Both the position numbers and the translations under genes were made by a program. 64,000 bases of DNA, taken from contig NHTQ01000002.1 of NCBI GenBank assembly GCA_002166865.1, positions 372,001 through 436,000 of the forward strand, given 5' to 3'. The first letter of the stretch is position 1. Each line of letters opens with the position of its first letter. Below are positions 46,850 through 55,566 of the stretch, in pieces. Under the pieces are notes generated by a model. The model was not told the DNA's origin, searched no databases, and saw nothing but the letters and a program-made list of their open reading frames with translations. The stretch comes from Rhodobacteraceae bacterium WFHF2C18. Lineage in GTDB: Bacteria > Pseudomonadota > Alphaproteobacteria > Rhodobacterales > Rhodobacteraceae.

Positions 46850-47060
46850 CGGGTTTCTCCTTTGCCGGATTTTACCGCTTATTCGTCGGTGATTTCGTCA
46901 TGCAACTTCTGCGCGTGTAATCATATTCGAAAATGAGAAATTGAAAACTCTCTTCATCCAATATCTTACAGAATTTTTTCCATAAACGAAAATATTTTTC
47001 AAGAAAATTGCAAAAACGGGTCGCCTGCGCGAGCCTACAGACTCCAGCAGAGGACAAGCG
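46850..47060. promoter_or_regulatory. bhcR-bhcA divergent control region
   Basis: The gap is clearly AT-richer than the flanking genes, as expected for a regulated promoter. A near-palindrome GAAAATATTTTTC lies near 46990 and TTGAAA about 50 bases upstream could serve as a -35. BhcR should bind here. I cannot identify its exact site. Confidence 0.5.
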
Positions 47061-48251
47061 ATGCCGAGTCAAAATCCAGTTTTCATTCCCGGCCCGACAA
47101 ACATCCCCGATCGCCTGCGCCAGGCGATGCAGGTGCAGACGCAGGACCACCGGGCGCCGGATTTCGTCGATACCTTCGCCCCCGTCCTGCGCGACACCCG
47201 CAGGGTATTCGCGACGACCCAGGGACAGATCCTCACCTTTCCTGCCAGCGGCACCGGCGGCTGGGAAGCGGCCGTGGTCAATACGCTCAGCCCCGGGGAC
47301 AAGGTGCTGATCGCGCGTTACGGGATGTTCAGTCACCGCTGGATCGACCTTTGCCAGCGTCACGGCCTGGACGTGCTGGTCATCGACTGCGATTGGGGCA
47401 GCGGTGCTCCGGCGCGGAGGTTCGAGCAGGCCCTTTCGGAGGACAAGGCCTGCGAAATCAGGGCGGTTTTGGTCACGCACAACGAAACCGCCACGGGCGT
47501 GCGGTCCGACATCGCGGCGGTGCGCGCCGCCATGGACGCCGCTGGTCATCCCGCGATGTTGTTCGTCGATTGCGTCAGTTCCCTGGCCTCGATGGATTTC
47601 CAGTTCGATGCCTGGGGCGTGGATATCGCGGTTTCCGGCTCCCAGAAGGGGTTCATGCTGGCAACGGGCATGGCGATCCTTTGCGCCAGCCCCAAGGCGC
47701 TGGCCGCGATGGAGACGGCCAAGCTGCCCCGGACCTATTTCGATTTCCGCGACATGATGGCGGCCAATGCCTCGGGCGGCTTTCCCTACACCCCGCCGCT
47801 GCAATTGATCTACGGGTTGGCCGAAAGCCTGAAAATGCTGTTCGAGGAGGGGCTGGAGAATGTCTATGCCCGTCATTTCCGGCTGGCGGAAGGCGTGCGC
47901 AGGGCAGTGGATGCCTGGGGGCTGGAACTGGTCGCGCATTCCCGCGACCTCTACTCGGACACGGTAACCGCCGTCCATGTGCCCAAGGGGTTCGACAGCA
48001 ATGCGCTGACCGACCATGCCTTCAACGCCTATGGCGTGTCCTTCGGCATCGGCCTCGGCGAGTTGAACGGCCAGGCCTTCCGGATCGGACACCTGGGCAG
48101 CCTCACGGACGTTATGGTGCTGTCGGGGCTCGCGACGTTGGAAATGGCGATGGCCGACCTGGATTATCCGATCTCCTTGGGCAGCGGCGTGGCGGCGGCA
48201 CAGGAATACTACCGATCGACCCGGGCCGCGACGACCCGGGCCGCGGCATAG
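47061..48251 (+). CDS. bhcA: Aspartate-glyoxylate aminotransferase BhcA
   Basis: A 396-residue PLP fold type I enzyme, class V. The PLP lysine is in SGSQKGFMLATG (about residue 196) and the cofactor aspartate in LFVDCVSSLASMD. In the beta-hydroxyaspartate cycle it transfers the amino group of aspartate to glyoxylate, making glycine and oxaloacetate. The motif NETATGVRSD near 140 is typical of the glyoxylate aminotransferase group. It is the first gene of bhcABCD. The ATG follows AGAGGAC. Assignment rests on family plus the complete gene order. Confidence 0.93.
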   Translation: MPSQNPVFIPGPTNIPDRLRQAMQVQTQDHRAPDFVDTFAPVLRDTRRVFATTQGQILTFPASGTGGWEAAVVNTLSPGDKVLIARYGMFSHRWIDLCQRHGLDVLVIDCDWGSGAPARRFEQALSEDKACEIRAVLVTHNETATGVRSDIAAVRAAMDAAGHPAMLFVDCVSSLASMDFQFDAWGVDIAVSGSQKGFMLATGMAILCASPKALAAMETAKLPRTYFDFRDMMAANASGGFPYTPPLQLIYGLAESLKMLFEEGLENVYARHFRLAEGVRRAVDAWGLELVAHSRDLYSDTVTAVHVPKGFDSNALTDHAFNAYGVSFGIGLGELNGQAFRIGHLGSLTDVMVLSGLATLEMAMADLDYPISLGSGVAAAQEYYRSTRAATTRAAA

Positions 48252-48261
48252 GAGGCGGGGC

Positions 48262-49248
48262 ATGCTGGACTGGTCTTCCGCAGACGTCTTGTCGATCGCG
48301 CACATGCGCGAAGCGCATGAACGCATCAAGCCGCATATCCGGCGCACGCCGGTCCTGACCTCGGATTACCTTGACGAACTTTCGGGCGCGCGGCTGTTCT
48401 TCAAGTGCGAGAACTTCCAGGAGGCCGGAGCCTTCAAGGTCAGGGGCGCGTGCAACGCCGTCTTCGGCCTGAGCGACGCGATGGCAGAGAAGGGCGTCGC
48501 CACGCACTCCTCGGGGAATCACGCGCTGTCACTCAGTTACGCGGCGGGCCGGCGGGGGATCCCTTGTAACGTCGTCATGCCGCGGACAGCGCCCGCGGCC
48601 AAGAAGGACGCGGTGCGCCGCTACGGCGGAACGATCACCGAATGCGCGCCCTCGACCAGTGCGCGCGAGGAAGTGTTCGCCGAGGTCCAGGCGCGCACCG
48701 GCGCCGAGTTCGTGCATCCCTACAACGACCCGCGGGTGATCGCGGGGCAGGCCACCTGCTCGGCCGAGCTGCTGGAACAGGCCCCCGGGCTGGATGCGGT
48801 GGTGGCGCCCATCGGCGGCGGCGGGATGGTTTCCGGCAGCTGCCTGACCCTGTCCAACCTGGCCCCGGGGGTAAAGATCTACGCGGCCGAACCCGAACAG
48901 GCCGATGACGCCTTCCGCTCGCTGCAGGCCGGCCACATCATTGCCGATGACGCCCCCGAAACCGTCGCGGACGGGCTGAAGGTGCCGTTGAGGGAGAACA
49001 CCTGGTTCTTCGTCTCGCGGTTCGTGTCGGAGATCTACACCGCCTCCGAGCAGGAGATCATCGCCGCGATGAAGATCACGTGGAAGCACCTGCGCATCGT
49101 CATGGAACCCTCAAGCGCCGTGCCCCTGGCGACGATCATGAAGAACCCGGCGGTTTTCCAGGGCCAGCGCGTGGGGATCATCATCACCGGCGGAAACGTC
49201 GATCTGGACAATTTGCCCTGGACGGGGGCTGAGGAGGAAAAGCGATGA
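48262..49248 (+). CDS. bhcB: beta-Hydroxyaspartate dehydratase BhcB
   Basis: A 328-residue PLP fold type II enzyme of the serine/threonine dehydratase group. The PLP lysine is in CENFQEAGAFKVRGA (Lys near 60), SSGNHALSLSYAA holds the substrate loop, and the phosphate loop is APIGGGGMVSG near 190. In the pathway it removes water from (2R,3S)-beta-hydroxyaspartate to give iminosuccinate. GGAGGCGGGG lies just before the ATG. Its stop overlaps the bhcC start (ATGA). Confidence 0.93.
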   Translation: MLDWSSADVLSIAHMREAHERIKPHIRRTPVLTSDYLDELSGARLFFKCENFQEAGAFKVRGACNAVFGLSDAMAEKGVATHSSGNHALSLSYAAGRRGIPCNVVMPRTAPAAKKDAVRRYGGTITECAPSTSAREEVFAEVQARTGAEFVHPYNDPRVIAGQATCSAELLEQAPGLDAVVAPIGGGGMVSGSCLTLSNLAPGVKIYAAEPEQADDAFRSLQAGHIIADDAPETVADGLKVPLRENTWFFVSRFVSEIYTASEQEIIAAMKITWKHLRIVMEPSSAVPLATIMKNPAVFQGQRVGIIITGGNVDLDNLPWTGAEEEKR

Positions 49249-50408
49249 ACAAAGCAGTTCGGCCCGAGGACTACGACGTCGGCTACGACATCCCCGCATC
49301 CGTCGGCATGACAGAAGAGGAGATACAGACACCTTGTCTAGTCCTCGATCTTGATGCGCTGGAACGCAACATCCGCAAGATGGGTGATTATGCCCGGGCC
49401 CACGGCATGCGCCTGCGCGTTCACGGCAAGATGCACAAGTCCGTGGACGTGGCCAGGCTGCAGGCGCGCATCGGCAATTCCGTCGGCGTGTGCTGCCAGA
49501 AGGTATCGGAGGCCGAGGTTTTCGCCCGTGGCGGGATCGACGACATCCTGGTTTCCAACCAGGTCCGCGACCCGCTCAAGATCGACCGGCTGGCGCGTCT
49601 GCCCCGGCTGGGCGCGCGCACGATCGTTTGCGTCGATGACGTGGGCAACATCGCGGAGCTGTCGGCGGCGGCGCAAAAGCACGGCACCGAGCTGGAAGTC
49701 TTCGTCGAGATAGACTGCGGCGCGGGGCGCTGCGGCGTTACCGACCCCGGGGACGTGGTCGCCATCGCCACGGCCGCCGACGCCGCGCCCGGCCTGAGCT
49801 TCACCGGGATACAGGCCTACCAGGGCGCGATGCAGCACATCGAAAGCTACGCCGACAGGAAGGCCAAGCTGGACGTCGCCATCGCCATGGTCGCGGACGC
49901 CGTGGCGGCGCTCGATGCGGCCGGGCTGGCGCCCGAGCTGGTGTCGGGCGGCGGCACCGGGTCGTATTACTTCGAGGCCAATTCCGGCGTCTACAACGAG
50001 CTGCAGTGCGGGTCTTACGCGTTCATGGATGCCGATTACGGCCGCATCCAAGACAAGGACGGCAACCGGATCGACCAGGGTGAGTGGGAAAATGCGCTGT
50101 TCATCCTGACCAGCGTCATGAGCCATGCCAAGCCGGACAAGGCGATCTGCGATGCTGGCCTCAAGGCGCAATCCGTGGACAGTGGCCTGCCGGTCATCTT
50201 TGGCCGTGACGACGTGGAGTATGTCAAATGTTCCGACGAGCATGGCGTGATCGCGGACCCCGGGGGGGTGCTCAAGATCAATGAAAAGCTGCGCCTCGTG
50301 CCGGGACACTGCGACCCGACGTGCAATGTTCATGACTGGTATGTCGGGTTACGCAAGGGCAAGGTCGAGGTGCTCTGGCCGGTGTCGGCGCGCGGGAAAG
50401 CCTATTGA
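49245..50408 (+). CDS. bhcC: beta-Hydroxyaspartate aldolase BhcC
   Basis: A 387-residue PLP enzyme of the alanine-racemase-like fold type III (D-threonine aldolase/DSD1 family). The PLP lysine is in RVHGKMHKSVDVA (about residues 57-69). The divalent metal site is near the C-terminus in VPGHCDPTCN. In the cycle it joins glycine and glyoxylate to form beta-hydroxyaspartate. It overlaps bhcB by four bases, so expression is coupled. Confidence 0.93.
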   Translation: MNKAVRPEDYDVGYDIPASVGMTEEEIQTPCLVLDLDALERNIRKMGDYARAHGMRLRVHGKMHKSVDVARLQARIGNSVGVCCQKVSEAEVFARGGIDDILVSNQVRDPLKIDRLARLPRLGARTIVCVDDVGNIAELSAAAQKHGTELEVFVEIDCGAGRCGVTDPGDVVAIATAADAAPGLSFTGIQAYQGAMQHIESYADRKAKLDVAIAMVADAVAALDAAGLAPELVSGGGTGSYYFEANSGVYNELQCGSYAFMDADYGRIQDKDGNRIDQGEWENALFILTSVMSHAKPDKAICDAGLKAQSVDSGLPVIFGRDDVEYVKCSDEHGVIADPGGVLKINEKLRLVPGHCDPTCNVHDWYVGLRKGKVEVLWPVSARGKAY

Positions 50409-50456
50409 GGCCGCGCCATGAACGCTGAAACGCGCACCTCTGGGGAGGAGGAAGAC

Positions 50457-51422
50457 ATGCGGATCGTGCCCGAGGCCGAGATTGCCGGCCTGATGTCGGA
50501 GGACGCGGCCTTCGACGCTGTCGAGACCGTCTTCGCGGCCATGAGCCGGGGAGAGGCCCGGAATTTCCCGGTCGTTCGCGAGGACATCGGATATGCCGGC
50601 GCGCTCTACGGTTTCAAGTCGGGCTTTGACCGGGCAAACGGTGTCCTCGGCCTGAAGTCGGGGGGATACTGGCCCGAGAACGCCGAAAAAGGACTGACCA
50701 ACCATCAATCCACCGTGGTCCTTTTCGATCCCGACACCGGACAGCCGCAGGCCCTGGTCGGGGGCAACCATCTGACGGCGCTGCGCACGGCAGCCGCCTC
50801 GGCGGTTTCGATCAAGCACCTTTCCCGGCCGGATGCCAGGGTTCTCGGAATGGTCGGTGCCGGCCACCAATCCGCCTTCCAGATGCGGGCGGCGGTCCGG
50901 CAGCGCGATTTCGACCGGGTGGTCGGCTGGAACATGCACCCCGAGATGCTGCCGCGGCTGGCGCAGACGGCCGAGGAGTTGGGGCTGCCTTTCGAGGCTG
51001 TCGACCTCGACGACCTGGGCGCGCAGGCGGATGTGATCGTGACCATAACCTCCAGCTTCTCGGCGCTGGTGCAGGGGTCGCAGGTCAGGCCGGGGACACA
51101 CGTCGCCTGCATGGGCACCGACACGAAGGGCAAACAGGAACTGGACCCGGCGATCCTGGAATATGCCAGGGTGTTCACCGACGAGGTGGCGCAGGCCGTC
51201 TCGATCGGGGAATGCCAGCACGCCGTGGGCGCGGGGCGCATCTCGGAAAGCGCGATAACCGCGATCGGGGATGTCATCACCGGAAATCGGCCCGGCCGGA
51301 TGTCCGCGGATGATGTGACGGTCTTCGACGGCACTGGCGTGGGCCTTCAGGACCTTGCCGTTGCCGCGCGGGCCGTCGCCCTGGCCGTGTCCCGTGGTGC
51401 GGCGCGCGAGGTTGAGGTATGA
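50457..51422 (+). CDS. bhcD: Iminosuccinate reductase BhcD
   Basis: A 321-residue member of the ornithine cyclodeaminase/mu-crystallin family. The dinucleotide-binding region is VLGMVGAGHQSAFQMRA near 128, and the conserved FDGTGVGLQDLA is near the C-terminus. BhcD reduces iminosuccinate to aspartate with NADH, closing the cycle. The ATG reading MRIVPEAEIAGL, placed after GGGGAGGAGG, fits the family start better than an ATG 13 codons upstream that would include the ribosome-binding site. Confidence 0.92.
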   Translation: MRIVPEAEIAGLMSEDAAFDAVETVFAAMSRGEARNFPVVREDIGYAGALYGFKSGFDRANGVLGLKSGGYWPENAEKGLTNHQSTVVLFDPDTGQPQALVGGNHLTALRTAAASAVSIKHLSRPDARVLGMVGAGHQSAFQMRAAVRQRDFDRVVGWNMHPEMLPRLAQTAEELGLPFEAVDLDDLGAQADVIVTITSSFSALVQGSQVRPGTHVACMGTDTKGKQELDPAILEYARVFTDEVAQAVSIGECQHAVGAGRISESAITAIGDVITGNRPGRMSADDVTVFDGTGVGLQDLAVAARAVALAVSRGAAREVEV

Positions 51423-51621
51423 CTCAAGCGTTGCCCGGCGCGTGAGGAGGACCGGCGTGATCTGCGCCGGAGCGTGGCGGGCATCGGAGATCGGCAGCCG
51501 CGGCTGCCCGGGACTGGAAGGGCCCCTTCCGTTCCGAAAGCGGTTTGGCGCCCCGCGCCAAGCGGAGGACGGATCCGAGGTTTCGGACCCGTGCTCACAA
51601 CCAGAGGAGGAGGAGACGAAC

Positions 51622-52722
51622 ATGTCCAACAAGATAATATCGCGGAGAAGCGCGCTTACCGGGCTGGCGACCGCCGGCGCCGGCGCACTTGCGGCACCGG
51701 CCATCGCAACGGCGCAGGGCCAGACCACAACATGGAAGATCCAGACATCCTGGCCCGGCGGCATCGGCCTGAAGATATTCGAGGAGTGGGCCAATTCCAT
51801 CGTGGAAAAGACGGGGGGCGAGTTGGCCTTTGAACCCTTCGGCGCCAAGGACGTCGTCGGTGACTTCCAGCTTTACGACGCGGTCAAGAACGGCGTGCTG
51901 GACGCGGTGAACCCCTTCACCATCTACGCCCAGGGCATCATCCCCGCGGCCATGTTCCTGACAAGCTACCCGCTGGGCCTGCGCAATCCGCACGAGTTCG
52001 ACACCTTCTATTACGGGCTCGGCGGGCTGGAGATGGCGCGCGAGCTTTATGCCAAGCAGAACATGCATTTCGTCGGGCCGATCCATCACGGGCCGAACAT
52101 CATCCACTCCAAGGTGCCGATCCGCTCGGTCGACGACTTCGCCGGGCGCAAGATGCGCGCGCCGGGCGGCATGGTGGCCGAGCTGTTCTCGGCACTTGGC
52201 GCCAAGACCACGCTACTGCCCGGCTCGGAGATCTTCCCGGCGCTGGAAAAGGGCACGATCGACGTGGCCGATTACGTGGGCCCGGCGGTGAACTACGCGC
52301 TCGGCTTCAGCCAGGTGACCGACTACATCTCGATGGGCCCTCCGGGCTTCATGTCGATCTATCAGCCGGTCGACATCATGGATCTGACCGTGGGCATGGA
52401 AAGCTGGAACGCGCTCAGCGACGAGATGAAGCAGTTCGTCGAGATGGAGGTGCATGCCTACTCCGACATGCACCACGCCGCCATTCAGAAGGCCGACCAG
52501 GAAGCCTGGAAGAAGTTCGAGGAAGACGGGGTCGAGGTCACGCGCCTCAGCCAGACGGATGTCGAGATCATGACCGAGGTCGCCGTGCCGATCTGGTACA
52601 AGTACGCCAATCGCGACAAGGACGCCGCGCGGGTTTTCAAGACCCAGCTCGACTACATGATGTCCGGCTCGCTCGGCTACGTGACGCCCGAGATGATCGA
52701 GGGCCAGTCCCTGGACCTCTGA
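51622..52722 (+). CDS. TRAP transporter substrate-binding protein (TakP-like)
   Basis: A 366-residue periplasmic protein with a Tat-type signal (SRRSALTGLATAGAGALAAP, cleavage near residue 33). WKIQTSWPGGIGLKIFEEWA is the mature start, and the binding-cleft arginine is probably in RKMRAPGGM near 178. The protein resembles the TakP/DctP_2 group that binds 2-oxo acids such as pyruvate. GAGGAGGAGGAG precedes the ATG. Location directly after bhcABCD suggests glyoxylate, glycolate or a related acid as cargo; that is inference. A terminator hairpin follows. Confidence 0.87.
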   Translation: MSNKIISRRSALTGLATAGAGALAAPAIATAQGQTTTWKIQTSWPGGIGLKIFEEWANSIVEKTGGELAFEPFGAKDVVGDFQLYDAVKNGVLDAVNPFTIYAQGIIPAAMFLTSYPLGLRNPHEFDTFYYGLGGLEMARELYAKQNMHFVGPIHHGPNIIHSKVPIRSVDDFAGRKMRAPGGMVAELFSALGAKTTLLPGSEIFPALEKGTIDVADYVGPAVNYALGFSQVTDYISMGPPGFMSIYQPVDIMDLTVGMESWNALSDEMKQFVEMEVHAYSDMHHAAIQKADQEAWKKFEEDGVEVTRLSQTDVEIMTEVAVPIWYKYANRDKDAARVFKTQLDYMMSGSLGYVTPEMIEGQSLDL

Positions 52723-52747
52723 CCGGCGTCAGAGTGGAGAACCTGTT

Positions 52748-52778
52748 CTCGCCCCCGGTTCACGGGGGCGAGCCTTTT
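52748..52778 (+). terminator. Rho-independent terminator/attenuator after the TRAP binding protein
   Basis: Perfect 9-base arms CTCGCCCCC/GGGGGCGAG around a 7-base loop, followed by CCTTTTC. It probably lowers transcription of the membrane components relative to the binding protein. Confidence 0.7.
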
Positions 52779-52809
52779 CATCCGACCGACTGTACGGAAA
52801 CAAGCGCTC

Positions 52810-54063
52810 ATGCCCAGCATCAACTTCATCATGCCCCACTGGCTGTACTGGGGTGCGCTGGTCGTCTTTCCGCTGTTCGCCATGTTCATGGCGCGCCGCA
52901 GGCAGACGACCGGCTACTCCCTGCCGATTGCCTACATGATCCTCGTGACCGGCGGCCTGCTCGGGTTGCATCGGCTCTACCTTCGCAACCTTTGGGGTCT
53001 GATCTACATCCCCATCTTCTTTGCCATCCTGTTCGCCAACGCGCAGGGCCGCGAAGCTCGCGAGGCGGAATCCCAGGCCGCAAATGCCGTGACGAGCGCC
53101 GAGCGCGTGATCGAGCGGCTGGAGCCAGATGTCGAAGGGGCTGACGAGAAACTCGCGCAGCTTCGCGCCGATCTCGCCGAAGCGGAGGAAGGCAGCTTTG
53201 CCCAGATCCGTGCAGAACGGATGCTGGAGAAGGCCCAGAACGCGCTGGAGGCCGACACCGAGCGCCTTGCCCAGGCGCGCAACGACCTCGAGGACGCGCG
53301 CCCGGCCCTGACCGCGGCCACCGCCGCGCGGGATTTCTGGTCGGACGCGGCTTTCTACGCCTTCCTCCTCATTTGTGCGCTGATGGCCGTGGACGCCGTC
53401 CTCGTGCCCCGTCTCGTGCGTCGCGCGGAGGAACGGCAGGAGGTGGAAGAAAGCGCCCACACCGCAGCGCCCGGTAGCCTGGAGATGATCGAGGAGGCGG
53501 CCGAGGAACGCCTGCAGCAGGTCGAGGCTGCCGAGACGAAGGGGGACGAAGCGCATATCCGCTCCGGCTGGATCGGCGTGATCGACCGTGTTTCGTTCTT
53601 CGCGGGGGAGTTCGTCAGCTACTGGATGGTGATCGCGGTGATCGCCTACTACTTCGAGGTCGTCGCGCGGTACGTCTTCAACTCGCCGACCATCTGGGTG
53701 CACGAGGGCATGTTCCTGATGTTCGGGATGCAATACCTCGTGGCCGGCGCCTATGCCGCGCTGACGGATGCTCACGTGAAGGTAGACATCTTCTATGCCG
53801 AGTGGTCGCCGCTGCGCAAGGCGCTGGTCGATCTTCTGACCTCGGTCTTCTTTTTCATCTTCGCGGGCACGCTGCTGGTGACGGGGTGGATCTTCGCCAT
53901 GGACGCCACCGAGGTGGGCGAGATCTCGTTCTCTGAATGGGCGATTGCCTACTGGCCTTTCAAGTGGGCCATCGTCGTCGGCGCCGTGCTGCTGATCCTG
54001 CAGGGGATCGCCAAGCTGGCCGAGGACGTCATCACCGTCCGCAAGAGCCTTAAGGGAGCGTAA
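52810..54063 (+). CDS. TRAP small permease (DctQ) with TM2-like and coiled-coil N-terminal extension
   Basis: A 417-residue protein, more than twice the usual DctQ length (about 160-200). Residues about 250-410 are an ordinary DctQ domain with four membrane segments (VARYVFNSPTIWVHEGMFLMFGMQYLVAG is the conserved core). Ahead of it come two or three hydrophobic segments, including GGLLGLHRLYLRNLWGLIYIP (about 49-69), which resembles a TM2 domain. Then comes a charged helical stretch (about 78-165, rich in E, A, R and K with coiled-coil spacing), and another membrane segment (about 175-200). The frame is continuous, so this is a genuine fusion. It starts 88 bases after the binding-protein gene. 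Confidence 0.87.
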   Translation: MPSINFIMPHWLYWGALVVFPLFAMFMARRRQTTGYSLPIAYMILVTGGLLGLHRLYLRNLWGLIYIPIFFAILFANAQGREAREAESQAANAVTSAERVIERLEPDVEGADEKLAQLRADLAEAEEGSFAQIRAERMLEKAQNALEADTERLAQARNDLEDARPALTAATAARDFWSDAAFYAFLLICALMAVDAVLVPRLVRRAEERQEVEESAHTAAPGSLEMIEEAAEERLQQVEAAETKGDEAHIRSGWIGVIDRVSFFAGEFVSYWMVIAVIAYYFEVVARYVFNSPTIWVHEGMFLMFGMQYLVAGAYAALTDAHVKVDIFYAEWSPLRKALVDLLTSVFFFIFAGTLLVTGWIFAMDATEVGEISFSEWAIAYWPFKWAIVVGAVLLILQGIAKLAEDVITVRKSLKGA

Positions 54064-54066
54064 GCC

Positions 54067-55425
54067 ATGGGAATCGAGATGGAAATCGGCTGGTTGACGG
54101 CCCTGATGTTCGGCAGCCTCATGGTGCTGCTGATGGCGGGGCTGCCACTGGCCTTCGTGACCGGGGGGCTGGCCTGCGTGTTCCTGTTCATCCTGGGCGA
54201 CGCGCAGACGCTGAACATTGTCCCCTCGCGCATCTTCCCTTTGATGACGAACTATCAGCTGTCGGCGATCCCACTGTTCATCTTCCTGGCGGCCATGCTG
54301 GAACGGGCAGGGATCATCAACGAGATGTTCGACGTGATCTACAAGCTCCTTGGCGGGGTGCGGGGCGGGCTGGCCTCGGCGACGATCATCGCTTCGACCA
54401 TCCTTGCGGCGATGGTCGGCGTGATCGGCGCGGCCGTGGTTACCATGGGGATCATCGCCCTGCCGGCCATGCTGGAACGCCATTACAACCCAAAGATCGC
54501 CATGGGGTCGATCATGGCCGGGGGGACGCTCGGGATCCTGATCCCGCCCTCGATCCTGGCCATCATCTATGCGGTCGTGGCCGAGCAATCCGTGGGCGAG
54601 CTCTTCATCGGTGCTGTGCTGCCGGGTCTGCTCCTGTCGGGCATGTACATCCTCTACGTCACGCTGATGTGCTACGCCGACCCGCAAAAGGGCCCCCCGA
54701 TCCCGGTGGAGGACCGGATAGGCCCGGCCGAGAAGTTGCGCCTGATGGGCAACATGGCCGCGCCGATCACGCTGATCGTCGTGGTGTTGGGGGTGATCTT
54801 CGCCGGTGTCGCGACGCCCGTGGAAGCCGCCGGCATCGGCACCTTCGGGGCCTTCATCGTGGCTGCCATCCACCAGAAGCTCAACTGGGTCACCGTGCGC
54901 GAGGCCTGCCTGACGACGCTCAAGGCCAGCGCGATGGTGATCTGGATCATGTTCGGCGCCACCATCTTCGTCGGGCTCTACGTGCTGGAGGGGGGGCAGG
55001 ACTTCGTCGAGAGCACGATGACCGGGCTGGGCCTGGGGCCCTGGGGCGTGTTGATCCTGATGCAGGTGATCCTCGTGGCTCTGGGGATGTTTCTGGACTG
55101 GGTGGGCATCCTGCTGCTGGCGGTGCCGATCTTCGTGCCCATCGTGAAGGCGCTGGGCGCGCAGGCGTTCGGGCTGGACGACCCTGGCGATCTCGTCCTC
55201 TGGTTCGGGGTGCTGTACCTTGTGAACATGCAGATGAGCTTCCTGTCGCCGCCCTTCGGCTACGCGCTGTTCTACTTGCGCGGCGTGGCGCCGGCGGAAA
55301 TACCGATGAGCGACATCTTCAAGTCGGCACTGCCGTTCCTGTTCCTGCAGGTCGTGGGGCTGGCGGCATGCATGTTGTTTCCGCAACTCATCACCTGGTT
55401 GCCAAGCCTGGTCTACGGGGGATAG
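54067..55425 (+). CDS. TRAP transporter large permease (DctM)
   Basis: A 452-residue inner-membrane protein with about twelve hydrophobic segments, the sodium-driven translocator of the TRAP system. The typical GVIGAAVVTMGIIALPAML region is near 118, GGTLGILIPPSILAIIYAV near 152 and TPVEAAGIGTFGAF near 248. It starts three bases after the DctQ stop and ends the operon. A stem-loop follows. Confidence 0.93.
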   Translation: MGIEMEIGWLTALMFGSLMVLLMAGLPLAFVTGGLACVFLFILGDAQTLNIVPSRIFPLMTNYQLSAIPLFIFLAAMLERAGIINEMFDVIYKLLGGVRGGLASATIIASTILAAMVGVIGAAVVTMGIIALPAMLERHYNPKIAMGSIMAGGTLGILIPPSILAIIYAVVAEQSVGELFIGAVLPGLLLSGMYILYVTLMCYADPQKGPPIPVEDRIGPAEKLRLMGNMAAPITLIVVVLGVIFAGVATPVEAAGIGTFGAFIVAAIHQKLNWVTVREACLTTLKASAMVIWIMFGATIFVGLYVLEGGQDFVESTMTGLGLGPWGVLILMQVILVALGMFLDWVGILLLAVPIFVPIVKALGAQAFGLDDPGDLVLWFGVLYLVNMQMSFLSPPFGYALFYLRGVAPAEIPMSDIFKSALPFLFLQVVGLAACMLFPQLITWLPSLVYGG

Positions 55426-55452
55426 GAGCGCGCGTTGCGCGCACCTGAGGAT

Positions 55453-55474
55453 GCTGCCGGCCGTGGCCGGCAGC
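55453..55474 (+). terminator. Stem-loop after the TRAP operon
   Basis: Perfect 10-base arms GCTGCCGGCC/GGCCGGCAGC with two bases between. There is no T run. Probable end of the bhc-TRAP transcription unit or an mRNA 3' stabiliser. Confidence 0.5.
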
Positions 55475-55566
55475 GTCGCGGCGGGCCTGCAGGAAAAGAT
55501 GGCTCTGGCTGCGTGGGCAACCGTTGGCAGGAGACGGGCAGGTCCCTGAAATCATGGCCGCCCGGA

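Noticed and set aside
52729..55386. An 885-codon minus-strand open frame
   Set aside because: It is antisense to the TRAP permease genes and rich in H, D, E, Q and R in the way typical of shadow frames.
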